NCBI GenBank assembly: GCA_012103475.1
Contig: WLWS01000006.1
Coordinates: 1-64,000, forward strand
Length of the DNA: 64,000 bases
Reading direction: 5' to 3'
Source: Gammaproteobacteria bacterium
GTDB lineage: Bacteria; Pseudomonadota; Gammaproteobacteria; Eutrophobiales; Eutrophobiaceae
Part shown: piece by piece, positions 38,201 to 45,777 of the stretch
How the letters are laid out: each line of letters starts with the position of its first letter
Position numbering within the stretch: the first letter of the stretch is position 1
Program-made: the position numbers and the translations under genes
Notes under the pieces: model-generated
Databases searched by the model: none
Seen by the model: the letters and a program-made list of their open reading frames with translations, nothing else
Told to the model about the DNA's origin: nothing

Positions 38201-40525
38201 GTCTAATTCTGTCCGGTACTCAGCGTTATCGGCGCCGTAAGTATGACTCCCGCTCACCACCAATTGCTGGCCACCGAAACAAAAGAGATCGTTATTCGAA
38301 TATTCAACCGCTTGCACACTGCCATTTTGAGCAATGGTATGGGGGCAACGACGGATAGCTGAGCCAACGCCATTCAGTGACCAGCCGTAACCCACCAGTC
38401 CATTTCGGTTTTGACTGCTATATGAAAGCGACAAACTTGGTTGCATACCATTGGTACCGGCTGGCACAGCAATGGGCAGAGTGTAACTAGCCGCGCCAGA
38501 GCCGCTCACATTGTGATCGCCGGGCAAGACGCCTTTAAACACGGAACCCAGATGACCTTCGGGTATATCCTCCGGATCAGTGGGTGTCGGTACAGAACTA
38601 GTCGTGCTCGCTAGAGAGACTACGGTCGTTATGGGATCACTGTAGGCACCACAGTCATTGAAATTACACGCTCGTACACGAAATTGATATTCGCCATTTT
38701 CGTTTAAACCCAAAACTGAGTAAGTAAGATTGCTGCTGGCGGTATCGTAGGTGCTAACTTGAACAGCTTTGATTTGTTCTACTTCATGCCACACAAGCGG
38801 ACCTGTCGGCGCATCCCAGGTTAAGGGGACATTGCCAGTTGAGGAACCCGCAGGACCACTAAGACCGGTAACCTGACTGGGAACAGGGTAATTACAGACT
38901 ACAGTGTTCACTGGATTGTAATCACCACATCCGGAACTATTACAAGCCCTCACACGATAATCGTAAGCACCAACGGGCCGATTAGTAAACACCTTGCTTA
39001 AGGCACTTGAATCCTGAATTTCCGTCCAGGCCCCACCGCTTGACTCTTCCAATTTATAGGTATCAACTTGACCTGTAGCGGCTCCCCAAGAAACGGTGTA
39101 GTTCCCGTCGTCATCATTGATGGTCGTCGTCGTGACCGTTAACGATGCATTACCAACTGCTGTGCCACCATTACCATCGTCGACGGTATAGGTGAAAGAA
39201 TCAATGCCATCAAACCCGTTATTTAGTGTGTAGGTAACGTTACTTGTGTTATTGGTTACTGTACCGTTTGTACCGTGTGTTATCGCACTCACGGACAAAC
39301 TATCCATATCGATATCGGTGTCGTTTGCAAGTACGTCCACTATGACAGCAATATCCTCTAAGGTATTGCCAAAATCTGACTCAGCCACGGGCGGATCGTT
39401 AATCGCATTAACCGTAATATTGAACACGCCAGTATCCGTGGATGGGCCATCGGTAATCGTATACGTGACACTGACGTTGTCGTTATTATCTGGAGCAGGA
39501 GTGAACGTAATTGTTGCCGCATCATGGCTTACTGTGCCATGGGCAGGGGTGGTGACATTAGTGATAGTTAGACTGTTGCTTTCTGGATCGACGTCGTTTG
39601 CAATCACATTGTACGTTATTGGTGTGTCTTCGTCCGTTGATGTCGCATCAAGCACCGCGACCGGCGGCAAATTCACAACCGCAACATCGGATGTACCAGA
39701 ATTGGCGCTGCACGCAGGAAAACCACCCACTACATTACAGGCCCTTACGTAGAAAGTATGATTACCACTCGCCACAGCGCTAAAAGGTTGTGAGCTACTG
39801 GCGCCATCATATACTTCACCGTAGTCTCCGCCATTAGACGAACGAAATAATTCGTATTTACTGACCGAGCCGGAAGCTGCACTCCAGTCAACGGTATGCT
39901 CCCCAGTGGTTGAGGTTAGCGGTAAAATAGTTGGTGTTCCTGGTACACCTGGAGTACGAGCAACATATATGGCATTACTAATTGCCGAATAAGTTCCGCA
40001 ACCAAGACTGCTGCAAGCCCGCACACGGTAATGCCACACCCCGTCCACTACGGTTCGATCATAATAATTAGTTGTGGGTGTAGCGACGGTACTCCACGTA
40101 GACCCACCACTGGCAACTTCTTGAATTTCGTAGGAGGTGGCATAACTGACAGTGTTCCAATTCACACGGAATGTACCGTCTGTATCATCTGTGGGTAGTG
40201 TTGGTTTCGCGGGGGCAACTGGAGCCGAGACGGTTGCGGTGCCCGAAGGCGGCTTAGGTTCCCAAACGTTATCTTGAGAATTCCATTCCTTCGGAAGATA
40301 GGTATAGCTGCCTATGGCCTTCCCGCTGACGCTCAATGAGCCGGAACTATTCCCAGTGCTAACATTATTTTCAAATAATGTCTGCCCTGCTGGCCACGTC
40401 ACTGTATAACTTCCTGTATAACTAGTTGATGGGGTAACCGTCACTGCCGCCCATGTACTCAAAGATAATAATGCGAGAGATACGATACCGACGCCTTTCA
40501 TGAGTGTTCGATAGAGATGGCTCAT
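32264..40525 (-). CDS. Giant SpvB/FG-GAP/RHS toxin-like protein (2753 aa) with nuclease-like C-terminus
   Basis: In order: signal peptide (about 1-27); Fn3-like domains (30-285); two Ig/cadherin-like repeats (285-470, DEDTPITYNVIANDVD); two more Fn3-like domains (470-655); SpvB domain (from 658, GSVFKGVLPGDHNVSGSG); seven FG-GAP/VCBS units (about 1005-1320, DLNGDGLTDY type). Then come RHS/YD repeats (about 1590-2330) and the RHS core ending RMLSPDPIVQTP...NPLKFTDPSGY (about 2443). The variable tail has a hydrophobic segment, a Lys/Ala-rich helix and a last block VTDVEVSKDGKILGGIETKKGKSPYKPSQRAKDEYL. That block has the D-(E)xK pattern of restriction-nuclease-fold toxins. The start overlaps the Fn3 gene by 4 bp after an AGGAGG site. 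It is probably exported by Sec and then released. The frame is fully open. Confidence 0.88.
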   Translation of the reverse strand: MSHLYRTLMKGVGIVSLALLSLSTWAAVTVTPSTSYTGSYTVTWPAGQTLFENNVSTGNSSGSLSVSGKAIGSYTYLPKEWNSQDNVWEPKPPSGTATVSAPVAPAKPTLPTDDTDGTFRVNWNTVSYATSYEIQEVASGGSTWSTVATPTTNYYDRTVVDGVWHYRVRACSSLGCGTYSAISNAIYVARTPGVPGTPTILPLTSTTGEHTVDWSAASGSVSKYELFRSSNGGDYGEVYDGASSSQPFSAVASGNHTFYVRACNVVGGFPACSANSGTSDVAVVNLPPVAVLDATSTDEDTPITYNVIANDVDPESNSLTITNVTTPAHGTVSHDAATITFTPAPDNNDNVSVTYTITDGPSTDTGVFNITVNAINDPPVAESDFGNTLEDIAVIVDVLANDTDIDMDSLSVSAITHGTNGTVTNNTSNVTYTLNNGFDGIDSFTYTVDDGNGGTAVGNASLTVTTTTINDDDGNYTVSWGAATGQVDTYKLEESSGGAWTEIQDSSALSKVFTNRPVGAYDYRVRACNSSGCGDYNPVNTVVCNYPVPSQVTGLSGPAGSSTGNVPLTWDAPTGPLVWHEVEQIKAVQVSTYDTASSNLTYSVLGLNENGEYQFRVRACNFNDCGAYSDPITTVVSLASTTSSVPTPTDPEDIPEGHLGSVFKGVLPGDHNVSGSGAASYTLPIAVPAGTNGMQPSLSLSYSSQNRNGLVGYGWSLNGVGSAIRRCPHTIAQNGSVQAVEYSNNDLFCFGGQQLVVSGSHTYGADNAEYRTELDGFNEIISHGATSSGPDWFEVKAKNGLIMEFGNSGANPDGVIEATGRDEAALWLLKRVQDRNGNYYTVTYEKDTDINNNFNGDYRPKHIDYTGNDTASFIITPYARVEFEYQTRSDVITRYHAGSQLKQSQRLSNIKTFVDLDKDEDFVGIEENGVYHEQVHNYVLSYGEIDSTDFPRLSSIELCVPKDDGETELCTEPTSFEWVAEQSAYILSSWTGQAPVSGALQKWADMNGDGKMDYVTTNGTNHYISLVDVAGTAYDSVGTWTAHAKGSSDFETLTDLNGDGVADYVTIDSDGKHYWSISNGVDGYLGTGGFEEYDTGLAVLTSDEQQFIDLDGDSLPDYLLASGTTYTARLNNRAGYQGNLPWTGGPDLGAPGVQRHSFHDVNKDGRTDLVTINGTAHSVYINNGSGFDAPQNWVAHASSDASGFWVDLNGDGLTDYVTIDSTNSALHHVSLSTGAGYAIEDEPWGANTLDAGRVPDFRDINGDGLTDYITPDVNGDHKVSLSNGRDGYDNVTWSNGHAFGSSNVYDFVDLDGDGKPDFVSVNIDGTQNVAINRCQPMHLMTEVDNGLSVITKFDYKPLTDANVYTKGTSAVYPEMDVVNPTHVVEQMRHSDGVGGELVANYQYEGFMRHRWGRGSLGFAKVTVIDEDRNTTTIAEYEQTWPKTSLVKHTEVWLTDVDANSNNDPDRLLSEGDTTYSAYPSAFPFGALTQFVAVDTVTNKVYDPDDGVHLSTSSNTNSSPDGYGFSAVTTATVTDIEDDNTEYKTVTTRTPEPNNVTDWLIARVQDVTTHNEIFRDSQTEMDTGKDRKTAFSYDSLGRLWTTTIEPGKGSEHQELTSTLAYDVYGNRVSETIDGPSLTAPRLESVEYHNNEQKPWHRFPYKITNAEGHFQTQIYDDRLGVLLTRTGPNLLDTTQEYDEFGRLTKQINPDSTESTVNYYKLTTPVNNEAIYIESASTGNTPLRVFYDGQGRELRSRVKGFDGRFIETLTEYDDKGRLKRNSQPYYDVANEVIYWNTPSYDAVNRVVGVVAADITEDLTTDYDGFNVTQTDNIQRQVTRISNAIGQVVEMLDPLMAGASNRNRTTYEYDIAGNLTKVRTGVIDSSTFDTEVTSFYDRLGRVEYRTDPNTGTVNYYYNALGEITEQNTEELRDNSDTVLFQYDLIGRITQRTEPETAGGDVTLVTTWSYDYWDNGNNKGRGRLREEKLTRTDGSNPSTTPFIRTSSHSSADFGRLTDSVTTIDNGTPYTTSYNYDGNGRLHQVIYPTSPSYPTTGFTAEYFYNIRGYLETVHEVNLASAPIFQATDVDAEGRLLGQYLGDGSLTTQGYAGGSGRLLYSNASRHNGGSPQNIQNQSYQYDQVGNIRSRSDLLKTLTETFQYDGLDRLTEAKIGINTAVTYAYNAMGNLNTKSDLGTFTYPLVSDPRPHAVTGVSFNAGAGGGSETYTYDENGNQTSSIHTNNDVRNITWTSFDKPASITKVGGASRSFTYGPDGARYKQVHSDGTTTHYVDDGQYVKKENTNLSLETHELTVFANGQAVAVIVDKPGGGTPVKETKYLHRDHLGSITAVTDVDMGTLTIESLSYDAFGKRRNATTWVGANAGIPSLDRGYTGHEHLDDVDIIHMNGRIYDPNLGRMLSPDPIVQTPLNSQNWNRYSYVVNNPLKFTDPSGYMRFGLSVGYVAIGGDLASFTFFARPSDIFLETRNVFGIFANNGRGAPACASLGCSLLQAILIGDIAKLPPRQPVSPGGDEGGSGGGDGNDGTGDTETDMNAVTPGDLPNTPVPPGTPIDHGGVAPSPIPSSTLNGMMSAGSFTPGSSGDLANQIFNPLACWPFCDFGEASFAAFEIVTYPIVVFKVLKAGKIEKARQKAAEAKRAADLKKAEKARKDAQLKQNKIDGDALRDEIAEAMRKEGFDVKTEVTKKTPFGRRVTDVEVSKDGKILGGIETKKGKSPYKPSQRAKDEYLKRLGYPVNVIRKP

Positions 40526-42138
40526 GAGCGAACCTCCTGTTGTCCATTTTCAAGAGAATGCGGTGTGTCTAGCCATTTTCTGCTTCTGGGTAGGAACCCG
40601 CTTACAATGAGTTGAAACTGCTCCATTAAAGCTGTGATACTGAATTGACCGGGTGCACTAGGTACAAGTAATACGGCTACGCTTATAGTCGAGGTGCTAG
40701 CACTACAACCGCTGGCGTTACATGCTTTTACTCGATAAGTATAGGTACCATCACCTCTACCTGTGATATTCATGTTAAGTGCCGATGTATTCTGGACAAC
40801 AGTCCAACTACCACCGTTGAATTGCTCTTCCAAGGTATAGGTCGCCACTGTCCCGCTCGCGGCGCTCCATGAGACTGTGTAAATTCCATCCGTATTTGAA
40901 GCGGGTGCCGTCAGCGAGACCGGAACTCCTGGTATGAGCAAGACAGTCACACTAGTGATGCTGGTGTAGCCGCTGCAACCACTCGCGCTGCAAGCTCGTA
41001 CGCGGTAAGCGTAGTCTCCGTCTGCTTTCCCGCTAAGAGCCAAACTGAGCGCTGTGCTGGATTGAATCTGAGTCCATGCACCCGCATTCACCTGCTCTTC
41101 TAATTCATACGCTGTAACAGGACCGGTTGAGGCAGTCCAACTAACCGTATACGCACCATCCGGGCTACTAGTACCATCATCGATAACAGGTGTTCCTGGT
41201 GTTGAGGGTATGGTACTGACTGTCGCTGCTGAACTCGTTCGATACCCACTACAATTGGTGTAACTGCTTATGGTTTTGCACGCTCGCGACCTATACTGAT
41301 AGCTACCATCGGTAAGGCCACTGTAGGCTTGAGACAATCCTGTACCTGAATAAATTTGACTATAACTTCCCCCCCCGATTGCACGCTCAAGCCGATAGGT
41401 CGTCACAGAGCCAGATGAGCTCCCCCAACTTACGGTATGCGCACCATCATTACTTGTAGTCGGTGAAATCGATATCGACGCAGGTACTCCAGGTGCAATA
41501 GCGACATTTACACTTTTAATTCCACTCCAAGAACTACAACGCGTGTAGTTTGACACCGCACATCCACGAGCACGATATTGCCATATACCATTGCCATTAC
41601 CTGAGAACGCCTTGCTTCTTGACGTACTGGTATTGTAAGTCGACCAACCGCCCGTACTGATCCTTTGTTGTACCTGATAATAGACCGCACCGGTGGCCAC
41701 ACCCCAACTGATTGTATAAGCACCATTCGCATCATTAGTTGGACCAGACGGAGTTGAAGGAGATGAAGGGTTTGTGGTTAAAACAGAAACAGGCCCCTCA
41801 ACTAGATACTCCCAACATGTACCCCATGAGCAACCTATGTTTACTATTTTGAATTGATGAGTCGTGTTACCACTGCTGCTGTAATATTTGGATTTCGCGC
41901 CCGCAGAAGTCGAAACATAGGCCCAGCCGCCACTCCCTGATTTTTTCTGTAACTGATTACCATAGCTAGAACTGCCAGATGTTGCATTGCTCCAGGTGAC
42001 ATTCAGCACACTCGTGTAGCTTGGCGATGGTGAGACCGATATTGCAGCAGCGGTGTTCATAAAAAGGGCGAACAAACAAAACAAAAAATGGAGCACATCT
42101 TTTGCTCTAATTCTTTTAGAATCGAATTCCTTTTTCAT
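40522..42138 (-). CDS. Secreted multi-Fn3 protein
   Basis: The 538-residue protein has a signal peptide (LHFLFCLFALFMNTAAA, about 15-33). At least five Fn3-like repeats follow, each with Cys pairs near the C-terminal strand (YRVRACSASGCSGYTS). The repeats match those at the N-terminus of the giant RHS protein. The last unit is degenerate: after VPSAPGQFSITA the sequence leaves the repeat pattern and ends ENGQQEVRS. Start and stop overlap both neighbours by 4 bp. It may be an adhesive or carrier partner of the RHS protein. Confidence 0.75.
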   Translation of the reverse strand: MKKEFDSKRIRAKDVLHFLFCLFALFMNTAAAISVSPSPSYTSVLNVTWSNATSGSSSYGNQLQKKSGSGGWAYVSTSAGAKSKYYSSSGNTTHQFKIVNIGCSWGTCWEYLVEGPVSVLTTNPSSPSTPSGPTNDANGAYTISWGVATGAVYYQVQQRISTGGWSTYNTSTSRSKAFSGNGNGIWQYRARGCAVSNYTRCSSWSGIKSVNVAIAPGVPASISISPTTSNDGAHTVSWGSSSGSVTTYRLERAIGGGSYSQIYSGTGLSQAYSGLTDGSYQYRSRACKTISSYTNCSGYRTSSAATVSTIPSTPGTPVIDDGTSSPDGAYTVSWTASTGPVTAYELEEQVNAGAWTQIQSSTALSLALSGKADGDYAYRVRACSASGCSGYTSITSVTVLLIPGVPVSLTAPASNTDGIYTVSWSAASGTVATYTLEEQFNGGSWTVVQNTSALNMNITGRGDGTYTYRVKACNASGCSASTSTISVAVLLVPSAPGQFSITALMEQFQLIVSGFLPRSRKWLDTPHSLENGQQEVRS

Positions 42139-42515
42139 TTATTCGCCTCCTCATACTTCCTTTTTATCTCTAATAACCTGTTAAGCTCAGAATCTTTTTC
42201 ATCACCACTGCATGTTAAATCAATTTCAATTGAATAAGATTTCCCTTCTGGATGATGCGCCGTTACCTGATAGGAAGTACATTGCCCAATAGAATTGCAA
42301 CCTATTTTCGTTTGCCCAACAATTTTCACTTTCTTCTTTGACGTTTTCACCGCTGCATCTATTACATATCCTGCTTGACAGTTAGCACTGGTCGTGACGC
42401 TTTCCGAAAACTCTGGTGATTTAACGTTTCGCTTGTGGCTTGGCGCGCTGTAAACATTGTGACCAATAACAAAAACGGGCAACAACACGCAAAGTACTGT
42501 ATTTTTGATTAGCAT
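42135..42515 (-). CDS. Small secreted protein, first gene of the RHS operon
   Basis: The 126-residue protein has a signal peptide (MLIKNTVLCVLLPVFVIGHNVYSA). A basic N-terminus, four Cys residues in the mature part (for example ANCQAGYVIDA, GCNSIGQC, LTCSGDEKD) that could form disulfides, and a charged C-terminal helix follow. I do not recognise the family. It overlaps the Fn3 gene by 4 bp, so it is cotranslated with the toxin cluster. Confidence 0.65.
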   Translation of the reverse strand: MLIKNTVLCVLLPVFVIGHNVYSAPSHKRNVKSPEFSESVTTSANCQAGYVIDAAVKTSKKKVKIVGQTKIGCNSIGQCTSYQVTAHHPEGKSYSIEIDLTCSGDEKDSELNRLLEIKRKYEEANK

Positions 42516-43358
42516 CTTAACTCACTCCCATTGAAGATAAGAATACAAAGGTGCAGTAATTACCGACAAATAAGTCATGGCAGAAATGCAGCTAATTAAT
42601 GAAGCTGCTGTTGAAGTAGAGGATAAATTAAATGATATAAACAACTGCATTAATCTCATCCGTTAATTGGTACTTTCCATAGCTATCTCTTAAATTACGT
42701 TTTTTTATTTGGTTTAATATACGTATTAACGCGACACAAATCCTAGCACGACATACAAACATTGAGATATACCTAAAATGGGTGATGCGGTTAACTCTGA
42801 ACTCATAATCATAACTTACTGTTTATTAATGCTAAGAAATAATTGATGCTATTAGCTGGTTAATGTTACGTCATACTAGAACACAAAACCTGATTCTAAT
42901 TCTGATCTGCATAATAAACGTCACTCTATTTTTACTTTAGTAATATAATACTTGCTATGAACGTTTAGCTATAAAATTGAAACGACAGTGCAATGTCATT
43001 CTGCCGTGGAGTTAGTATAGAACGACAATAATATTTTCAATCAACAACTCTTAATAACGCCTATTTCCTTTAAGTAAAGAACCTAATGCGCAATTTATAG
43101 AAACGATATAATCCCCCCAACTTAATAGGCACAGGATCAAAACTGAAAGAAGAATTGAGAGACACAAATAATCAAAGAAATATTTCAATGCAATATAACG
43201 AGTCTTATTTCTCTGGAATATCAGCCGCAAATATAAAAATGGAATTAAAAACAATAATTAACAATCTTACTTCGGTTCATTCGCGCTCTTCGAACGATAA
43301 GAGTCCTACCCGGCATTTCATCGTATATGGATAGTCAGACATCCTTGATTAATGACCT
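42516..43358. promoter_or_regulatory. AT-rich divergent region between the RHS operon and the gsp genes
   Basis: This 843-bp AT-rich stretch has no gene I can support. A 67-codon frame at 43051-43254 (minus) has hydrophobic content but no ribosome site and was not accepted. It must hold promoters for both divergent operons, so shared control is possible. Confidence 0.4.
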
Positions 43359-44435
43359 ATGACATTCTTAGGCAATATTGACAGATTCTTGCAGTGGTGG
43401 GTGTCCGGATTACTAACCCTCTTGCCTGCGCAAGTGCGTGAACTGATTCAGCCAACACCTAATTACCTGCTACTTGAAATTGATAATAGTACTCTAGAAA
43501 TACATCACCATGATGATAATGGAGAACTGCTGAAAACGCGCCAATTCAGAATAGAGGAAAAATTGGAATTAGGCTCTCTGCAGAACTGGTTGTTTGAACT
43601 GCGTGATACTCATTACGAAACTATTTTCATGCTTCCTAGCAGTAAGTTGCTTGTAAAAAAAGTAACTCTGCCCTATGCCGCTAAAGACAATATAAGAGAG
43701 GCCCTCAGTTTTGAATTGAATAGAACTACACCATTCACCGCTGACGATGTTTACTATGACTTTTTGATTGTGGAATCTGATTCTGATAAAGATAAAATTG
43801 AAATCGAGCTAATTGTCTGCCAGAAAGCCATAGTAGACAGCCTATTGTCACAATTTACAAAGTGGCCGATTCGAATAATGCGCATGTCAACAATGAATGA
43901 CAGGGGACTTTATTACAATATTAATTTACTGCCAATAAAACCGGATAATCCGCAAGACAAAGCAAAAATTAAATTGCCACTAGTATTAGTTTCCTCCTGT
44001 TGCCTACTACTTATCACCGCATTGTATCTTCCACTTTCCAAGCATGAACAAACGATAGCTGCGCTCGAGGCAAGCATGGCTGAACGACAACAAATGGCAC
44101 TAGAGTTGGAGCACATGTTCGCCAAAAAAAGCAACCTCTTGTCACGCATCCATTTTCTAGATAAAAAGAAAATTGAACATGTACAAGCAATTAAATTAAT
44201 CGACGAATTAACGAAAGTGTTGCCGGACGACACATGGCTTAATCGTCTTGTGATTCGCAATTCTGTAATTCAAATGGAAGGCGAGTCCTCTACGGCCACT
44301 GCCCTCATTCAGATCATTGAAAATTCCACCTATTTTCAAAATACGCATTTCCAATCACCACTGACCCATAACGACTCCACTAACAAAGACAAGTTCAGTG
44401 TGAAAGCAGAGTTAGCAAAGAAGACTACTAGCTAG
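43359..44435 (+). CDS. gspL: GspL-like type II secretion assembly-platform protein
   Basis: The 358 residues form a cytoplasmic N-terminal part (about 1-205; MLPSSKLLVKKVTLPYAAKDNIREALSFELNRTTPF is the GspL/PilM-PilN-type block) and one membrane helix (about 207-226, LVLVSSCCLLLITALYL). A periplasmic coiled coil and a small domain (VLPDDTWLNRLVIRNSVIQMEGES) follow. In a type II system it connects the ATPase GspE to the platform. No gspE, gspF or pseudopilin gene is present here. It overlaps gspM by one base. Confidence 0.8.
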   Translation: MTFLGNIDRFLQWWVSGLLTLLPAQVRELIQPTPNYLLLEIDNSTLEIHHHDDNGELLKTRQFRIEEKLELGSLQNWLFELRDTHYETIFMLPSSKLLVKKVTLPYAAKDNIREALSFELNRTTPFTADDVYYDFLIVESDSDKDKIEIELIVCQKAIVDSLLSQFTKWPIRIMRMSTMNDRGLYYNINLLPIKPDNPQDKAKIKLPLVLVSSCCLLLITALYLPLSKHEQTIAALEASMAERQQMALELEHMFAKKSNLLSRIHFLDKKKIEHVQAIKLIDELTKVLPDDTWLNRLVIRNSVIQMEGESSTATALIQIIENSTYFQNTHFQSPLTHNDSTNKDKFSVKAELAKKTTS

Positions 44436-45016
44436 TGATTAATTTAAACTCATCTCAACACGCTGCGCTATCACTCGTTATCCTACTGGTAATGCTAATG
44501 CTTATTTATCTTTTGATTTTTCATCCTGCCCTCACAAGACGTCACGCTATCTTGGAACGCTATGACAGTGTGCTCTTTCAACATTATAAATTAGGTGATG
44601 TTAATAAAACGGCTGAGCGACTATCCGATGAATTGAAACGGTTACGAAAACAAAAAATAAATGATTCTGGTTTTTTGACAACCAAAACTGAATCACTTGC
44701 CGCAGCCGACTTACAAGAACACATCAAAACCTTAGTTAAAAATAGTAACAGCAGCTTAATCAGCACACAGGTAATCCAGCATAAAGAAATAGATACATTC
44801 CCGAGAGTAGCTATAAAAGTACACATGCGCGGTAATATGGACGCACTTAGAAACGTGATGTATCAATTAAATGGCGATACGCCTATGTTAGTTATCGATA
44901 ATATACAGGTACAGAAACGTCATGGGTCCAGTACGAATCGTACAGGGCGTGGAACGGAATTGCTTGATATTAAACTTAATGTGAGCGGCTTTATGTATAA
45001 AGCAGAAAGTTCGTGA
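44435..45016 (+). CDS. gspM: GspM-like type II secretion protein
   Basis: The 193-residue protein starts at GTG 44435. A single N-terminal helix (about 9-31, ALSLVILLVMLMLIYLLIF) is followed by a periplasmic coiled coil and a ferredoxin-like domain with TPMLVIDNIQVQKR near the end. This is the Xps-like GspM form. It partners GspL and overlaps both neighbours, as in known L-M-N-D operons. Confidence 0.78.
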   Translation: MINLNSSQHAALSLVILLVMLMLIYLLIFHPALTRRHAILERYDSVLFQHYKLGDVNKTAERLSDELKRLRKQKINDSGFLTTKTESLAAADLQEHIKTLVKNSNSSLISTQVIQHKEIDTFPRVAIKVHMRGNMDALRNVMYQLNGDTPMLVIDNIQVQKRHGSSTNRTGRGTELLDIKLNVSGFMYKAESS

Positions 45017-45651
45017 ACACACTAAAAAATAAACAGTTTTACTTTAATCTCGTCCTTGCATGCTTGTGTTTCTGTCTTCTCATTGTCATGGTTATTGACT
45101 TAAACAGGGACTTCATACTGCCCCCTACGAAGATATCGAATGTACAACAACAAGAAAAATATATTTTAAAAAAGAATAGCCATTTAAAAGCCCCCATTAA
45201 ACCCATTGATGCTTATGAGCGTATTGTTACTCGACCATTATTTATGGACAATCGGCGTCCGCCTGTAGCAAAAAAAGTAATTGCTAAGACTAAAGAGCCA
45301 AAAAAGCAAAGAGAATCACAAGAAGAATTTCTTCTATCTGCAATCTTTATTACTGAAGACAAACGAATCTCACTACTTCAGTCTAAAAATAGTAAAAAAT
45401 TACATAAAGTCTTTCAGGGTGACGATCTCAATGGTTGGAAAGTCACGGCGATAGAGCCAAGATTAGTATCTCTCAAAAGAGGTGGTGAAGTTAGGAAGCT
45501 TGAATTGATGGTGAAAACATCAAAATACTCTGCCAATGAGATGAATGACGTAGCGAGTCAGGAAAACATAGTAATGACTACTGAACGTACCAGCATTAAT
45601 TCACCAACTAAAGAAATGAAAAAACCTAGTAATATAGAAACAGTAAAATGA
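45013..45651 (+). CDS. GspC/GspN-type (XpsN-like) bitopic protein
   Basis: The 212-residue protein starts at GTG 45013, with one membrane helix (about 9-30) and a linker. A short periplasmic domain follows (ERIVTRPLFMDNRRPPV, LSAIFITEDKRISLLQSKNSKKLHKVFQGDDLNGWKVTAIEPRLVSLKRGGEVRKLEL). It resembles the HR domain of GspC-like proteins, which contacts the secretin. No PDZ domain is present. The gene position between gspM and gspD is that of xpsN. Confidence 0.72.
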   Translation: MNTLKNKQFYFNLVLACLCFCLLIVMVIDLNRDFILPPTKISNVQQQEKYILKKNSHLKAPIKPIDAYERIVTRPLFMDNRRPPVAKKVIAKTKEPKKQRESQEEFLLSAIFITEDKRISLLQSKNSKKLHKVFQGDDLNGWKVTAIEPRLVSLKRGGEVRKLELMVKTSKYSANEMNDVASQENIVMTTERTSINSPTKEMKKPSNIETVK

Positions 45652-45777
45652 TTAGATTGTCGAACTACTTATTTGATTGTTAAATCGAGCTAGCACGATG
45701 CACAGTAGATTATATAGTCCAACTAATGACTTCAAAATACATGATTTAGTAATTGGTCTTATCAGGGAGAAAATCAA

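Noticed and set aside
33515..39783. Many open frames on the plus strand opposite the RHS gene
   Set aside because: They lack ribosome sites and family signatures and mirror the repetitive RHS, FG-GAP and Ig-like coding sequence on the other strand.
40522..40660. Possible frameshift at the end of the Fn3 protein
   Set aside because: Reading the other two frames does not restore a recognisable Fn3 unit, so I treat the end as a degenerate repeat.
43051..43254. 67-codon hydrophobic frame (minus)
   Set aside because: It lies in AT-rich DNA where such frames arise by chance; no ribosome site and no recognisable family.
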